Shown here piece by piece: positions 1 to 6,821 of a stretch of 9,919 nt of DNA. Numbering within the stretch: the first letter of the stretch is position 1; each line of letters begins with the position of its first letter. The position numbers and the translations under genes were made by a program. A model generated the notes under the pieces. It was not told the origin of the DNA and did not search any database. It worked only from the letters and a program-made list of their open reading frames with translations. Source of the DNA: Parcubacteria group bacterium CG11_big_fil_rev_8_21_14_0_20_39_22 (lineage in GTDB: Bacteria; Patescibacteriota; Minisyncoccia; Phycocordibacterales; GCA-002787175); assembly GCA_002787175.1 (NCBI GenBank), contig PCWC01000036.1:1-9919 (forward strand), written 5' to 3'.

Positions 1-80
1 TAGTTTTTGTTTTTAGATTCTTTTTCATTTTTGTCTGATTAATTGATAGATTACTCTATGTTATCAGACACACTTTATTT

Positions 81-290
81 TACAGTCCCACTTTGGAGGG
101 CGGGGTCCTCCGAAGACGCCACTAAAGCCACAGGCGTGATATGCTGAAGTTACATGAGGATTCGTACGCTACACTACATAGAGTGGCAGGACAAGAAAGA
201 CCGCCCACAAAAACCCCGTCTATTCGATTAGAATCCCCGTGCCGTAAAAGGAAACCCCGGGCGTAGTGTAGCGGAGCCTGGGGAGGAGGT
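81..290. ncRNA. Putative structured RNA of unknown family
   Basis: This is a GC-rich island in AT-rich intergenic DNA, with several self-complementary segments. The longest is an 11-bp perfect helix, CGCTACACTAC (167-177) with GTAGTGTAGCG (263-273), enclosing 85 nt. Two small hairpins precede it: GGAGG (95-99) with CCTCC (107-111), and ACGCC (116-120) with GGCGT (133-137). The enclosed part holds three CCCCG words on the plus strand (214, 235, 255), which are G-runs on the minus strand. I could not match it to tmRNA, RNase P RNA, SRP RNA, 6S RNA, rRNA or a known riboswitch. The strand is undetermined. The symmetric -10 site at 317-334 could drive it leftwards on the minus strand, which slightly favours minus. 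It could also be a degenerate repeat or a remnant rather than an RNA gene. Confidence 0.35.
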
Positions 291-316
291 CATTTAGTTT
301 CTTACTTTTTAGTTTT

Positions 317-334
317 AGTATAATGACTTATACT
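317..334. promoter_or_regulatory. Palindromic, possibly bidirectional -10 region
   Basis: AGTATAA (317-323) and TTATACT (328-334) form a perfect 7-bp inverted repeat with a 4-nt spacer. On the plus strand this gives TATAAT (319-324) and TATACT (329-334). The second ends 7 nt before the ATG at 342, a leaderless geometry. On the minus strand the same symmetry gives TATACT reading left, towards the GC-rich island. No convincing -35 box is visible on either side. Symmetric -10 elements are known to fire in both directions; here that is inference. Confidence 0.5.
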
Positions 335-341
335 GTAGGGT

Positions 342-1100
342 ATGGTTTCTTGGTCTGCCAAAAGAAAAATCACAATTATTTCGATACTTTCCGGAATGCT
401 GGTTGTTTTTATTGCGTTACCTATCTTTTTTGTCTTATACAAAGCTCCGACTTGTTTTGACGGAAAACAAAATCAAGGTGAATCGGGTGTCGATTGCGGA
501 GGTTCCTGCTCACTTTTGTGTGAGGCAGAGGCACTGGAACCTATAGTTCATTGGCAGAGGGCTTTTAAAGTTACTGACGGCGTATATACCGCTACAGCCT
601 ATGTTGAAAATCCAAATCTCGATTCAAGCTCTCAGAATGTGCCATACAGTTTTAAGCTCTACGATAGCAACAATATACTGATATCCGAACGCAAGGGTAG
701 AACATTCATACCGGTTAAAAAGTCTTTCGCTATATTTGAAGACACCATATTGACAGGTGAGAGAGAGCCAGTGAGGACCTTTTTTGAATTTCTTGATGAA
801 CCGGTATGGAATAAGACCGAGGTAATAGATCCGCCAATAAGAATAAAAAGTAGAATATTAACCCAAGAAGAGACATCCCCGAGAATCGATGCTGTGGTTG
901 AAAATATAACCCTGAATCCTGTTTCAAATATTGAAGTTGTAGCTATAATATACAACTCCGCTGGCAATTCGATTGCTACTTCTCGCACAAAAGTCGATCG
1001 AGTTGGAGGGTTCGATAGTGCTCCAATTGTCTTTACTTGGCCCGAACCTTTCAAGGATCCTGTTTCTAGAATAGAGACAATATTTAGAGTCATTCCGTAA
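342..1100 (+). CDS. Membrane-anchored hypothetical protein with DGxxNxxExxxDCGGxC motif
   Basis: This 252-residue protein has a short basic N-terminus (KRK at 7-9) and one hydrophobic segment at about 10-33, so it is probably anchored in the membrane with the rest outside. A cysteine motif follows directly: C38-F-D-G, N44, E47, D51-C52-G-G-x-C56 and C60. The motif C-x-D-G-x-x-N-x-x-E-x-x-x-D-C-G-G-x-C recurs in many extracellular proteins and may be a small disulfide- or metal-stabilised knob. The remainder (about 65-252) looks like beta-rich extracytoplasmic domains, with 'YSFKLYDSNN' at 102-111 reminiscent of FxLYD-type repeats and a second similar unit after about 175. The ATG is chosen because a TATACT hexamer ends 7 nt upstream and no Shine-Dalgarno is present. 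The rodA-like gene follows after 39 nt and may be cotranscribed. The function is unknown; a surface or cell-wall-associated role is inferred only from topology and neighbour. Confidence 0.85.
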   Translation: MVSWSAKRKITIISILSGMLVVFIALPIFFVLYKAPTCFDGKQNQGESGVDCGGSCSLLCEAEALEPIVHWQRAFKVTDGVYTATAYVENPNLDSSSQNVPYSFKLYDSNNILISERKGRTFIPVKKSFAIFEDTILTGEREPVRTFFEFLDEPVWNKTEVIDPPIRIKSRILTQEETSPRIDAVVENITLNPVSNIEVVAIIYNSAGNSIATSRTKVDRVGGFDSAPIVFTWPEPFKDPVSRIETIFRVIP

Positions 1101-1139
1101 AGTAAAATTTAGATAGTTCGTCCATAAATTTTTATAAAT

Positions 1140-2291
1140 GTGTTTTTATATATAAACAATTTATTTCGTCTGATACTCTCTAAAACCGGTGTTGACTGGG
1201 TCTTGTTTTTTTCGGTGGTGCCACTTCTACTTGCCGGGCTTATGACTATGAACTCTTTCACTGGAGACTCGATTTTCTTTGAAAGGCAGGCGGTTTGGAT
1301 CGTGGTATCGCTAGTGGTATTTTTTGTTTTCAGTTTTGTAGATTGGAGATTTTTACGTAGAACAGATGTGCTGGTAACGATGTTTCTGATTACCTGCGCA
1401 TTACTCATACTGCTTTTTGTTTTCGGCAAGACCGTAAAGGGGGCACAAAGTTGGTTTGACTTTGGGTTTTTTTCGTTTCAGCCTTCAGACCCCACAAAGA
1501 TCGTCGTTATTTTAATTTTGGCAAAGTATTTTTCGAGAAGACACATTGAAATTGCACACATACGACATATTTTGGTATCGGGTTTTTATGCTTTCGTCCT
1601 TTTTCTTTTAGTATTTCTCCAGCCTGATTTTGGATCCGCTATCATAATCTTTCTTTTATGGTTTGGTATGGTCTTAGTCGCCGGCATTTCAAAAAAACAT
1701 CTCTTGGCGGTGTTTTTAATTGGGATCGTAACATTCGGTGCTCTTTGGGCTTATGTTTTTCAGGAATATCAAAAGCAAAGAATCCTAACTTTCATCCATC
1801 CTCTCGCTGATATTAGAGGTTCAGGATATAACGCCTACCAATCTACGATTGCCGTCGGATCGGGCGAGCTTTTGGGCAAAGGGCTCGGTTACGGCACTCA
1901 GTCACGGCTTAAGTTTTTGCCCGAATATGAGACCGATTTTATCTTTGCCGCTTATGCGGAAGAGTGGGGTTTTGTGGGTGTTTTTATACTATTTGCACTT
2001 TTCGGGATAATCATTTGGAGGGTGCTTTTGAGTGCTATTTACGGTTCTTCCAATTTTGAGACATTGTTTGCTATGGGCATAGCCATACTGTTTATGAACC
2101 ATTTTATAATTCATGTAGGTATGAATATTGGGCTTTTGCCTGTGACAGGTACCACTGTGCCGTTTCTAAGTTATGGCGGAAGTCATTTGCTTACCGAATT
2201 TGCTGGACTCGGAATTTTGATGGGGATGAGGCGCTACCGTAGAGATGCTCATAGAGATATGTTTAAAAATGAGGTTGTTGGTATAGAATAG
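1140..2291 (+). CDS. rodA: SEDS peptidoglycan glycosyltransferase, RodA/FtsW family (RodA-like)
   Basis: SEDS proteins polymerise lipid II into glycan strands in the membrane, together with a class B PBP. This one has 383 residues and about 10 hydrophobic segments, the usual size. Family landmarks are D19-W20 before the first membrane helix, 'FQPSDPTK' (113-120, usually QPSE..K), 'QPDFGSA' (161-167), 'GSGELLGKGLGYGTQS' (240-255), 'LPEYETDFIFA' (260-270) and 'SYGGSHLL' (344-351). D266 in the TDFIFA stretch corresponds to the catalytically essential aspartate of RodA. The LPE-x-x-TDFIFA form and DW start favour RodA over FtsW, but I cannot exclude FtsW. The start is GTG at 1140; an ATG two bases earlier is out of frame and soon stops, and an in-frame TAA at 1125 rules out a longer ORF. 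No ribosome binding site is visible. It lies 39 nt after the 342 gene and probably shares its transcript. No PBP partner gene is in the window. Confidence 0.93.
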   Translation: MFLYINNLFRLILSKTGVDWVLFFSVVPLLLAGLMTMNSFTGDSIFFERQAVWIVVSLVVFFVFSFVDWRFLRRTDVLVTMFLITCALLILLFVFGKTVKGAQSWFDFGFFSFQPSDPTKIVVILILAKYFSRRHIEIAHIRHILVSGFYAFVLFLLVFLQPDFGSAIIIFLLWFGMVLVAGISKKHLLAVFLIGIVTFGALWAYVFQEYQKQRILTFIHPLADIRGSGYNAYQSTIAVGSGELLGKGLGYGTQSRLKFLPEYETDFIFAAYAEEWGFVGVFILFALFGIIIWRVLLSAIYGSSNFETLFAMGIAILFMNHFIIHVGMNIGLLPVTGTTVPFLSYGGSHLLTEFAGLGILMGMRRYRRDAHRDMFKNEVVGIE

Positions 2292-2319
2292 TCGGTTTAG
2301 TGTTGCAACGCTCAAGAAC

Positions 2320-2358
2320 CGCCGGGCAATGGTTTCTTTAAGAAACCATTGCCCGGCG
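2320..2358. terminator. Perfect 18-bp hairpin between convergent genes
   Basis: Positions 2320-2337 pair perfectly with 2341-2358, leaving a 3-nt TTA loop. The outer half is GC-rich (CGCCGGGC). The hairpin sits between the rodA stop (2291) and the glycosyltransferase stop (2375), so it could stop transcription from both sides. Neither strand has a U-tract after the stem, so it is not a textbook intrinsic terminator. It could also be a palindromic repeat or an RNA-stabilising 3' end. Confidence 0.6.
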
Positions 2359-2374
2359 TCCCAACTCAACCTTC

Positions 2375-3586
2375 TCATTTCCCATCATAGATTTCACAGG
2401 TTTTATCAACCATATCTCCCATCAAAAAATTTTCTGAAATAGTCTCATAAACCTTCTTTCCAAACTCTTTTGACCTTTTGCTATCGAGAAGAAGCGATTT
2501 CAATGCCTCCTTTATCTCTCCCGGCTTTTGCGGACCGATAAGGAACCCGGAATGTCTATCTTCTATTATCTCTCCAATGCCACCGACTTCCGTTGCTACT
2601 ATCGGTAATTTTGCAGCTCCCGCTTCAAGCAAACTATACGGCAGGCCTTCTTTCAGAGAACTCATCAAAAAGACATCAAAACCTTTAAGTAGCATAAAAG
2701 CATCGTCGGTATAGCCCAAAAAACTCACCCTGTGAGAGAGTCCGTAGCTCGCCACTTTTTTTTCAAGTTCGCCTCTCATTTCTCCTTCTCCGATAATTAC
2801 AAAATGAATAGCACTCTTCGTCGTCTGCCTCACCTCGTTGTCTTCAAGCAATTCCTTAAAACCGTCAATTGCGTAAGTTAGACCTTTGTTTGTTGTAAGT
2901 TCGGATACAGAACCTACAACAAAAGATGTCTTTTCTATTCCCAACATATCTCTCGCGCGTGCTTTGCCGGACAGGCGTTTTACACGTATGCCGTTGTATA
3001 TGAGGATGATCTTTTTCGATACAAATGGCAATTTAAACTTTAAAATCTTATCTTCATCATCTTGAGACACCACTATCGTACGGTCGCATAAAAGTACTGT
3101 AATCCAAGACAATAAAACAATAAAAAACAGTTGCAAAACAGGTCTTTTCTCTTTGAATGTCCAGCCATGTGCCGTAAATATAGACTTGGTTTTTGTAAAC
3201 TCGGCATCTTTACCAGCAGCTTTCTTTACAAGAAATTTCAAGAACTTGAAACAATTAAAAAAAACAACAGCAACAGAGCCAATGCCTCCCGCCTTCGCAC
3301 TGTTTAAATGCACGATATCAGGTTCGGTATCCCTTATTATTGAAAAAATCCGAAAGAAAACAGACACTTCATCGAAAAGAGATATATCTCTCTTGAGACC
3401 TTTAATCGTACGGGTCTCTATATTTTTAGCTTCAAGTTTATCCTTTAGTTTGTCTGCTTCTCCCATACATACAGAAACCCAGTATTTTGACTTGGGTACG
3501 TTTGTAGCGAGGTCGTACACATAACGTTGTGCACCGCCTAAATTACCTTTTGTAATTATGTATAAGACGTTAGTGGTCTTTGACAT
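2375..3586 (-). CDS. Glycosyltransferase family 4 (GT-B fold)
   Basis: This 403-residue GT-B enzyme probably moves a sugar from a nucleotide-sugar donor onto a lipid-linked glycan at the cytoplasmic face. The N-terminal acceptor domain opens with 'VLYIITKGNLGGAQRYVYDL' (7-26), the glycine-rich loop of GT4 enzymes, and has H93 in 'IVHLNSAKAGGIG' and H140-G-W. The C-terminal donor domain (about 222-403) has 'VGSVSELTTNKG' (224-235), 'IIGEGEMRGELE' (264-275) and the E-x7-E motif with E313 and E321 in 'KEGLPYSLLEAGA' (312-324), then 'EVGGIGEII' (333-341). Hydrophobic stretches near 104-120 and 150-168 suggest membrane association. M1 is placed just before the first beta strand, as usual. TAAAAT lies 4 nt upstream of the ATG, close for a -10, and no Shine-Dalgarno is seen. 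The gene is convergent with rodA and divergent from the sugar transferase. Donor and acceptor cannot be told from sequence. The TGA stop argues against the TGA=Gly code. Confidence 0.92.
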   Translation of the reverse strand: MSKTTNVLYIITKGNLGGAQRYVYDLATNVPKSKYWVSVCMGEADKLKDKLEAKNIETRTIKGLKRDISLFDEVSVFFRIFSIIRDTEPDIVHLNSAKAGGIGSVAVVFFNCFKFLKFLVKKAAGKDAEFTKTKSIFTAHGWTFKEKRPVLQLFFIVLLSWITVLLCDRTIVVSQDDEDKILKFKLPFVSKKIILIYNGIRVKRLSGKARARDMLGIEKTSFVVGSVSELTTNKGLTYAIDGFKELLEDNEVRQTTKSAIHFVIIGEGEMRGELEKKVASYGLSHRVSFLGYTDDAFMLLKGFDVFLMSSLKEGLPYSLLEAGAAKLPIVATEVGGIGEIIEDRHSGFLIGPQKPGEIKEALKSLLLDSKRSKEFGKKVYETISENFLMGDMVDKTCEIYDGK

Positions 3587-3715
3587 GTGGATTTTATTTC
3601 GGACCGGTTGTTTAAGAGGTTAGCACGCTGTTTCAAACAACCAGACCTACCTTCTTTGTTTCCTAAGCATAACAAATCAGGCATTTTTTATCCATTTAAA
3701 ACTCAAGGCATGAAG

Positions 3716-3876
3716 CGTGTAACGTGTAGCGTATAACATATAACACGAAAAGAGGGATAAAATTCACCTAATTCATCTAATTCCCAATTCACCTAATAAA
3801 ATTTCAAATAATAAAATAAGAAAACAGAATCCGTATTTTGAGGATCAGTCCGCCGCGGCTTATTCTCCTTTTCCCC
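3716..3876 (+). repeat. Dispersed intergenic repeat, copy A
   Basis: This segment matches 9559-9764 in order and orientation. Shared blocks are a leading CGTGTAACGTGTAGCGTATA word and its AACACGAAAAGAGG continuation, then an AT-rich part with repeated 'ACCTAATTCA' and 'CAATTTCAAATAATA'-like words, then 'GTATTTTG' plus 'GGATCAGTCCGC' and 'GCGGCTT.TTCTCC'. Spacing between blocks differs by short insertions. The leading word occurs again at 5401-5430 and, inverted, near 5606-5638 and 9788-9808. Confidence 0.75.
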
Positions 3877-4001
3877 ATTTCAAAATTCTGCTACAAATTG
3901 AGTCTTTCTCGTCAGCGTATTTCAAGTAGCTTGCTCAAAATCCTCAGTTCTCGCGGGCGGATTTTGAACATTTCGGAGAGGTTTAGATCGTGGATAGGCT
4001 C
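3871..4001 (-). repeat. Diverged or truncated relative of the MITE-like element
   Basis: Read on the minus strand, 4001 down to 3951 is identical to the first 51 bases of the element at 6822, including the whole 19-bp terminal repeat. Further in, similarity continues in pieces: a TTTTGAG..AA..A/TGACTT/TACTTG..TACG.TGACGA stretch, then CAATTTG and GCAGAATTTTG. Between the last two it has only TA, where the MITE carries a 35-bp palindromic insert. The other terminal repeat is missing; beyond about 3870 it runs into the dispersed repeat. The triplet after the end (4002-4004) is TTA, compatible with a TNA target site but without a partner. Confidence 0.75.
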
Positions 4002-4044
4002 TTATAGCGATTTCAGCAATTTTATTGTAATATTTAAAAATTAA

Positions 4045-5391
4045 ATGAAAACAATTAGCAATAAAAGCGAATCAATCTTTCTTTTTGCTGGAGATATCGT
4101 ACTTTGGTTTACGGCTCTTTTTTTGACTTTGGCAGTACGCCACACATCCATACCGACATCGGAGATGATAAAAGACCATATAGTGCCGTTCTCTATCTTG
4201 TTTATAGCGTGGGCAGTAGTCTTTTTCGTGGCAGGTCTTTACGAACCTCATACCGTGCTTTTCAAAAGCCGTCTACAGAGTCTTATTTTTAAAACTGAGA
4301 TTGCTATGATAGTGGTTGCGGTTTCTTTCTTTTATTTTATACCGTATTTCGGTATTACTCCTAAGACCATACTCTTTATTTATCTTGTTATATCTTTCTT
4401 TCTAATGTTGATTTGGCGCAGTTACGGGCATTCGATATTGAGTACGAAACAAAAACAAAACGCTATTATAATAGGTTCTGGTCCAGAGCTCAAAGAGCTT
4501 AGAGATGAAGTAAACAACAATTCCCGTTATAGCATCCGGTTTATATCATCTGTTCACGCTGATGCAGTCTCGAGCCTCGATTTTCAAAGCGAAATAGTTG
4601 AAAGGGTTTACAGCGAAGATGTAAATCTCATCACGATTGACTTACGCGACGATAATATAGCTCCACTCATACCGAATCTATACAACTTGATGTTCTCTCA
4701 TGTCCGTTTTGTAGATATGCACAAACTCTATGAAGATATTTTCAATAGAGTTCCGCTATCGTTAGTAAGATACAACTGGTTTTTGGAGAACATTTCTGCG
4801 ACGCGAAGGTTTGCTTACGATCTTATAAAACGACTTATGGATATTTTTATATCTCTACCTCTTCTGTTTGTCCCGGTCTTAACTTTTCCGTTTGCTTTCG
4901 TATTGGGTAAGTTCGAAGATGGAGGTCCGGTTTTCATTTATCAAGAGCGTATCGGAAAAAACAATCGTAAGATAAAAATAGTTAAATTTAGGACTATGTT
5001 GTTTGATGATAGGGGACAAGATGTAGAAAAAAATAGGATTACTCGGCTCGGGTCGTTCCTTAGGAAAACCCGACTCGATGAATTCCCCCAGCTTTGGAAT
5101 GTACTTAAAGGAGATATTTCTCTTATCGGACCCAGACCGGAACTCCCTTCACTGGTAGAACGTTATAATATAGATGTACCTTTTTATAACGTTAGGCATT
5201 TGATAAAGCCCGGTCTCTCCGGTTGGGCGCAGATTTATCATGACAATCATCCTCACCACAAAGAAAACGTGGAAGAGACAAAACACAAGCTATCATACGA
5301 CCTCTATTACATAAAAAACAGATCAATCTGGCTCGACTTTAAAATCGCACTCCTTACAATAAGAATATTGCTTTCTCGGTCGGGGATATAG
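4045..5391 (+). CDS. Polyprenyl-phosphate sugar-1-phosphate transferase (PF02397 family)
   Basis: The enzyme would transfer a sugar-1-phosphate from a UDP-sugar to undecaprenyl phosphate, the first step of a lipid-linked surface glycan. It has 448 residues with the long WbaP/EpsL-type layout: about four N-terminal membrane helices (11-31, 47-67, 86-104, 108-126), a soluble Rossmann-like domain ('NAIIIGSGPELKEL', 139-152), a membrane-associated hydrophobic segment (about 264-288), and the catalytic C-terminal domain. Hallmarks there are 'GGPVFIYQERIG' (293-304), 'KFRTM' (314-318), the Asp-Glu dyad D345-E346 in 'RLDEFPQLWNVLKGDISLIG' (343-362), 'GPRPE' (362-366) and 'KPGLSGWAQI' (388-397). The start ATG is preceded by AT-rich DNA with TAATAT ending 11 nt upstream and no Shine-Dalgarno. 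It stands alone, with a strong hairpin 39 nt after the stop. It probably works with the GT4 enzyme and the epimerase. The transferred sugar is not predictable. Confidence 0.94.
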   Translation: MKTISNKSESIFLFAGDIVLWFTALFLTLAVRHTSIPTSEMIKDHIVPFSILFIAWAVVFFVAGLYEPHTVLFKSRLQSLIFKTEIAMIVVAVSFFYFIPYFGITPKTILFIYLVISFFLMLIWRSYGHSILSTKQKQNAIIIGSGPELKELRDEVNNNSRYSIRFISSVHADAVSSLDFQSEIVERVYSEDVNLITIDLRDDNIAPLIPNLYNLMFSHVRFVDMHKLYEDIFNRVPLSLVRYNWFLENISATRRFAYDLIKRLMDIFISLPLLFVPVLTFPFAFVLGKFEDGGPVFIYQERIGKNNRKIKIVKFRTMLFDDRGQDVEKNRITRLGSFLRKTRLDEFPQLWNVLKGDISLIGPRPELPSLVERYNIDVPFYNVRHLIKPGLSGWAQIYHDNHPHHKENVEETKHKLSYDLYYIKNRSIWLDFKIALLTIRILLSRSGI

Positions 5392-5429
5392 CTTAAATTA
5401 TGTAACGTGTAACGTATAACATATAACAC

Positions 5430-5468
5430 AATGAGAGCAGGATTCGCGAAGCGAATCCTGCTCTCATT
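5430..5468 (+). terminator. Perfect 18-bp hairpin after the sugar transferase gene
   Basis: Positions 5430-5447 pair perfectly with 5451-5468 around a GAA loop (ATTCGC-GAA-GCGAAT at the tip). It begins 39 nt after the sugar transferase stop, directly behind a copy of the dispersed TAACGTGTAAC word. No U-tract follows, so termination is plausible but not certain. Confidence 0.55.
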
Positions 5469-5662
5469 CACTCTCCCAAATACCCAATCGAATTGAACAT
5501 ATCTCAACAATTTTCAATTTTTATAATTTTTACCTCCGGCAAACGGGTCTTATTCTCCCTTTCCCAAAGGGAGGGGACCGCTTGCGGTGAGGGATTTACC
5601 TCTCCTGTGTTACATGCTTCACGTTACACGTTACATGATTTTGCTCCCCCTCCTTTTCTCTG

Positions 5663-5668
5663 TATAAT
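5663..5668 (+). promoter_or_regulatory. Consensus -10 box of the epimerase gene, leaderless geometry
   Basis: A perfect TATAAT ends 6 nt before the ATG at 5675. Transcription normally starts 6-8 nt after the -10, which would place the first base of the mRNA at or next to the A of the start codon. TTGCTC at 5641-5646, 16 bp upstream, is a possible -35. Confidence 0.6.
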
Positions 5669-5674
5669 AAAGCG

Positions 5675-6595
5675 ATGGAAAAACTCAAAAACAAAAAAAC
5701 GGTCATAACTGGCGGTGCTGGCTTTATTGGTTCACACATAGCCGAAGCCCTAATTGAAAAGGGAAGCGAGGTCCATATAATCGACGACCTCTCTGGCGGT
5801 AAGGAAGAAAATATACCCAAAGAGGCAATATTTCATAATCTGGATATTTCAGACTACGATTCAATAGCTCCGATTTTCAAAGACGCAGAGGTTGTATTTC
5901 ACGCCGCCGCTCTGCCAAGAGTCCAATATTCCATTGAGAACCCAAGAGAAAGCAATCATGCAAATGTAACCGGTACGGTAAATATCCTTACCGCGTCTAA
6001 AGAAGCCGGTGTAAAAAGGGTGGTTTATAGTGCTTCAAGTTCGGCTTATGGAGATCAAGATGCAATGCCTCTTACAGAAGATATGCCAGCAAATCCCAAA
6101 AGTCCATACGGACTTCAAAAGTACATTGGCGAACTTTACTGCAAAGTCTGGAGCGACATATATGATATGACCACAGTGTCTCTAAGATATTTCAATGTTT
6201 ACGGACCTCGAATGAATCAAGAAGGAGCTTACGCTCTCGCCATCGGCAAATTTTTTAAACAGCGAAGCGAAGGCAAGCCCATCACAATAACCGGTGATGG
6301 TACTCAAACTCGAGATTTCACACATGTCCGCGATGTTGTCCGTGCCAACATTGCCGCCGCAATTTCAGAAAATATTAAAGGTGGAGAAGTCTTCAATATC
6401 GGTGCTGGAAGAAATTTCAGTATAAACGACCTCGCCAAATTAATAGGTGGTCCAGTCGAATACATCCCCGCTCGACTCGAACCCCACGACACCCTTGCAG
6501 ACAACTCCAAAGCCCGCAACATCCTCGGTTGGGAACCGCAGATAAAACTCGAAGACGGTATCAATGAACTTAAGGATATTTACAATTTAAAATAA
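5675..6595 (+). CDS. NAD-dependent nucleotide-sugar epimerase/dehydratase (extended SDR)
   Basis: This is a 306-residue extended short-chain dehydrogenase of the UDP-glucose 4-epimerase / dTDP-glucose 4,6-dehydratase superfamily, a cytoplasmic enzyme that makes an activated sugar. The NAD-binding loop is G13-G-x-G-F-I-G19 and is followed by D37-D38 ('IIDDLSGG'), typical for NAD over NADP. The active site shows the serine stretch 120-123 in 'YSASSSAYGD' and the Y145-x3-K149 pair in 'SPYGLQKYIGE'. 'RYFNVYGPR' (171-179), 'RDFTHVRDVV' (213-222) and 'FNIGAG' (240-245) are standard substrate-side motifs. Length and motifs fit UDP-GlcNAc or UDP-glucose 4-epimerases of the WbpP/GalE type best, but substrate and reaction cannot be fixed; a dehydratase is less likely. 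The start is fixed by the TATAAT only 6 nt upstream. It probably supplies the sugar-transferase/GT4 pathway. Two hairpins follow the stop. Confidence 0.92.
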   Translation: MEKLKNKKTVITGGAGFIGSHIAEALIEKGSEVHIIDDLSGGKEENIPKEAIFHNLDISDYDSIAPIFKDAEVVFHAAALPRVQYSIENPRESNHANVTGTVNILTASKEAGVKRVVYSASSSAYGDQDAMPLTEDMPANPKSPYGLQKYIGELYCKVWSDIYDMTTVSLRYFNVYGPRMNQEGAYALAIGKFFKQRSEGKPITITGDGTQTRDFTHVRDVVRANIAAAISENIKGGEVFNIGAGRNFSINDLAKLIGGPVEYIPARLEPHDTLADNSKARNILGWEPQIKLEDGINELKDIYNLK

Positions 6596-6596
6596 C

Positions 6597-6641
6597 AATA
6601 ACCAAAGTCCCAGTGGTCAGACCACTTTAACTACGGTTATT
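6597..6641 (+). terminator. Nested hairpin after the epimerase gene
   Basis: AATAACC (6597-6603) pairs with GGTTATT (6635-6641), and inside it AGTGGT pairs with ACCACT around a CAG loop (about 6612-6626). It starts one base after the epimerase stop codon, so the mRNA 3' end would fold here. No U-tract follows. Confidence 0.45.
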
Positions 6642-6645
6642 CCAC

Positions 6646-6677
6646 ATTCCCCCAAACCTTGCAAGGTTTGGGGGAAT
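6646..6677. terminator. 32-bp perfect palindrome, second hairpin after the epimerase gene
   Basis: Positions 6646-6677 are perfectly self-complementary, with CCCCCAAACC on the left and GGTTTGGGGG on the right and CTTGCAAG at the centre. It lies 50 nt after the epimerase stop. It is likely a terminator or mRNA-stabilising structure, possibly acting in both directions. There is no U-tract on either side. Confidence 0.5.
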
Positions 6678-6821
6678 TCACTCAAATACAACGATTTTAC
6701 CCCAAAACATAATCAACCAGGTTGACCCCATTAGATGTTTTAAAATATCAAATTACCCTTATTTTACAAGATATTCTCGGAAAACTGATTTTAAAAATTA
6801 GCCAAAATCCAACCAATCTAA

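Larger units (their letters stand above)
1..341. other. Gene-free region with hairpin, GC-rich structured island and promoter
   Basis: I see no credible coding sequence here. The first 30 bases are T-rich. They are followed by a nested hairpin: TGTCTGAT (32-39) pairs with ATCAGACA (63-70), and inside it ATAGA (46-50) pairs with TCTAT (55-59). Neither side has a U-tract in the right place for a classic intrinsic terminator. Positions 81-290 are clearly more GC-rich than the surroundings and can fold on themselves; they are listed separately. Positions 291-341 are AT-rich and carry the palindromic promoter-like site of the 342 gene. Confidence 0.7.
3587..4044. other. Repeat-rich intergenic region between divergent genes
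   Basis: No gene is supported in these 458 bp. The left part must hold the glycosyltransferase promoter (minus strand). Positions 3716-3876 are copy A of a dispersed repeat and 3871-4001 a diverged relative of the MITE-like element at 6822-7123. The last 40 bases are AT-rich and contain TAATAT (4028-4033), a weak -10 candidate for the sugar transferase gene. A 68-codon open frame at 3838-4044 runs through repeat DNA and is not considered real. Confidence 0.7.
5392..5674. other. Intergenic repeats and hairpins before the epimerase gene
   Basis: In order this gap holds: a copy of the TGTAACGTGTAACGTATAAC word (5401-5430), the long hairpin at 5430-5468, AT-rich DNA, a CTTATTCTCCCTTTCCC word shared with the other dispersed repeats (5549-5565) that begins a small hairpin CTCCCTTT/AAAGGGAG (5555-5562 with 5566-5573), a second small hairpin ACCGC/GCGGT (5577-5588), and an inverted copy of the TAACGTGTAAC word (about 5606-5638). 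A short open frame crossing it (5493-5708) has no coding character. Confidence 0.65.

Noticed and set aside
200..250. tmRNA 5' end on the minus strand, from GGGGATTCTAATCGAATAGAC
   Set aside because: It only loosely resembles the tmRNA start; no tag reading frame ending in an Ala-Ala-stop and no tRNA-like 3' end were found.
81..290. RNase P RNA on the plus strand, suggested by GTGGCAGGACAAGAAAGACCGCC-like similarity
   Set aside because: The universally conserved GAGGAAAGTCC and ACAGAA..GGCTTA segments are absent on either side.
2375..2377. Recoded TGA (Gracilibacteria/SR1 code)
   Set aside because: TGA is a natural stop for the glycosyltransferase, whose C-terminus is of normal length, and no gene needs read-through.
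3838..4044. 68-codon open frame before the sugar transferase
   Set aside because: It runs through repeat and MITE-related DNA, and the homologous MITE sequence reads in a different frame with a stop.
5493..5708. 71-codon open frame overlapping the epimerase start
   Set aside because: It consists of intergenic repeats and hairpins and overlaps a well-supported gene in another frame.
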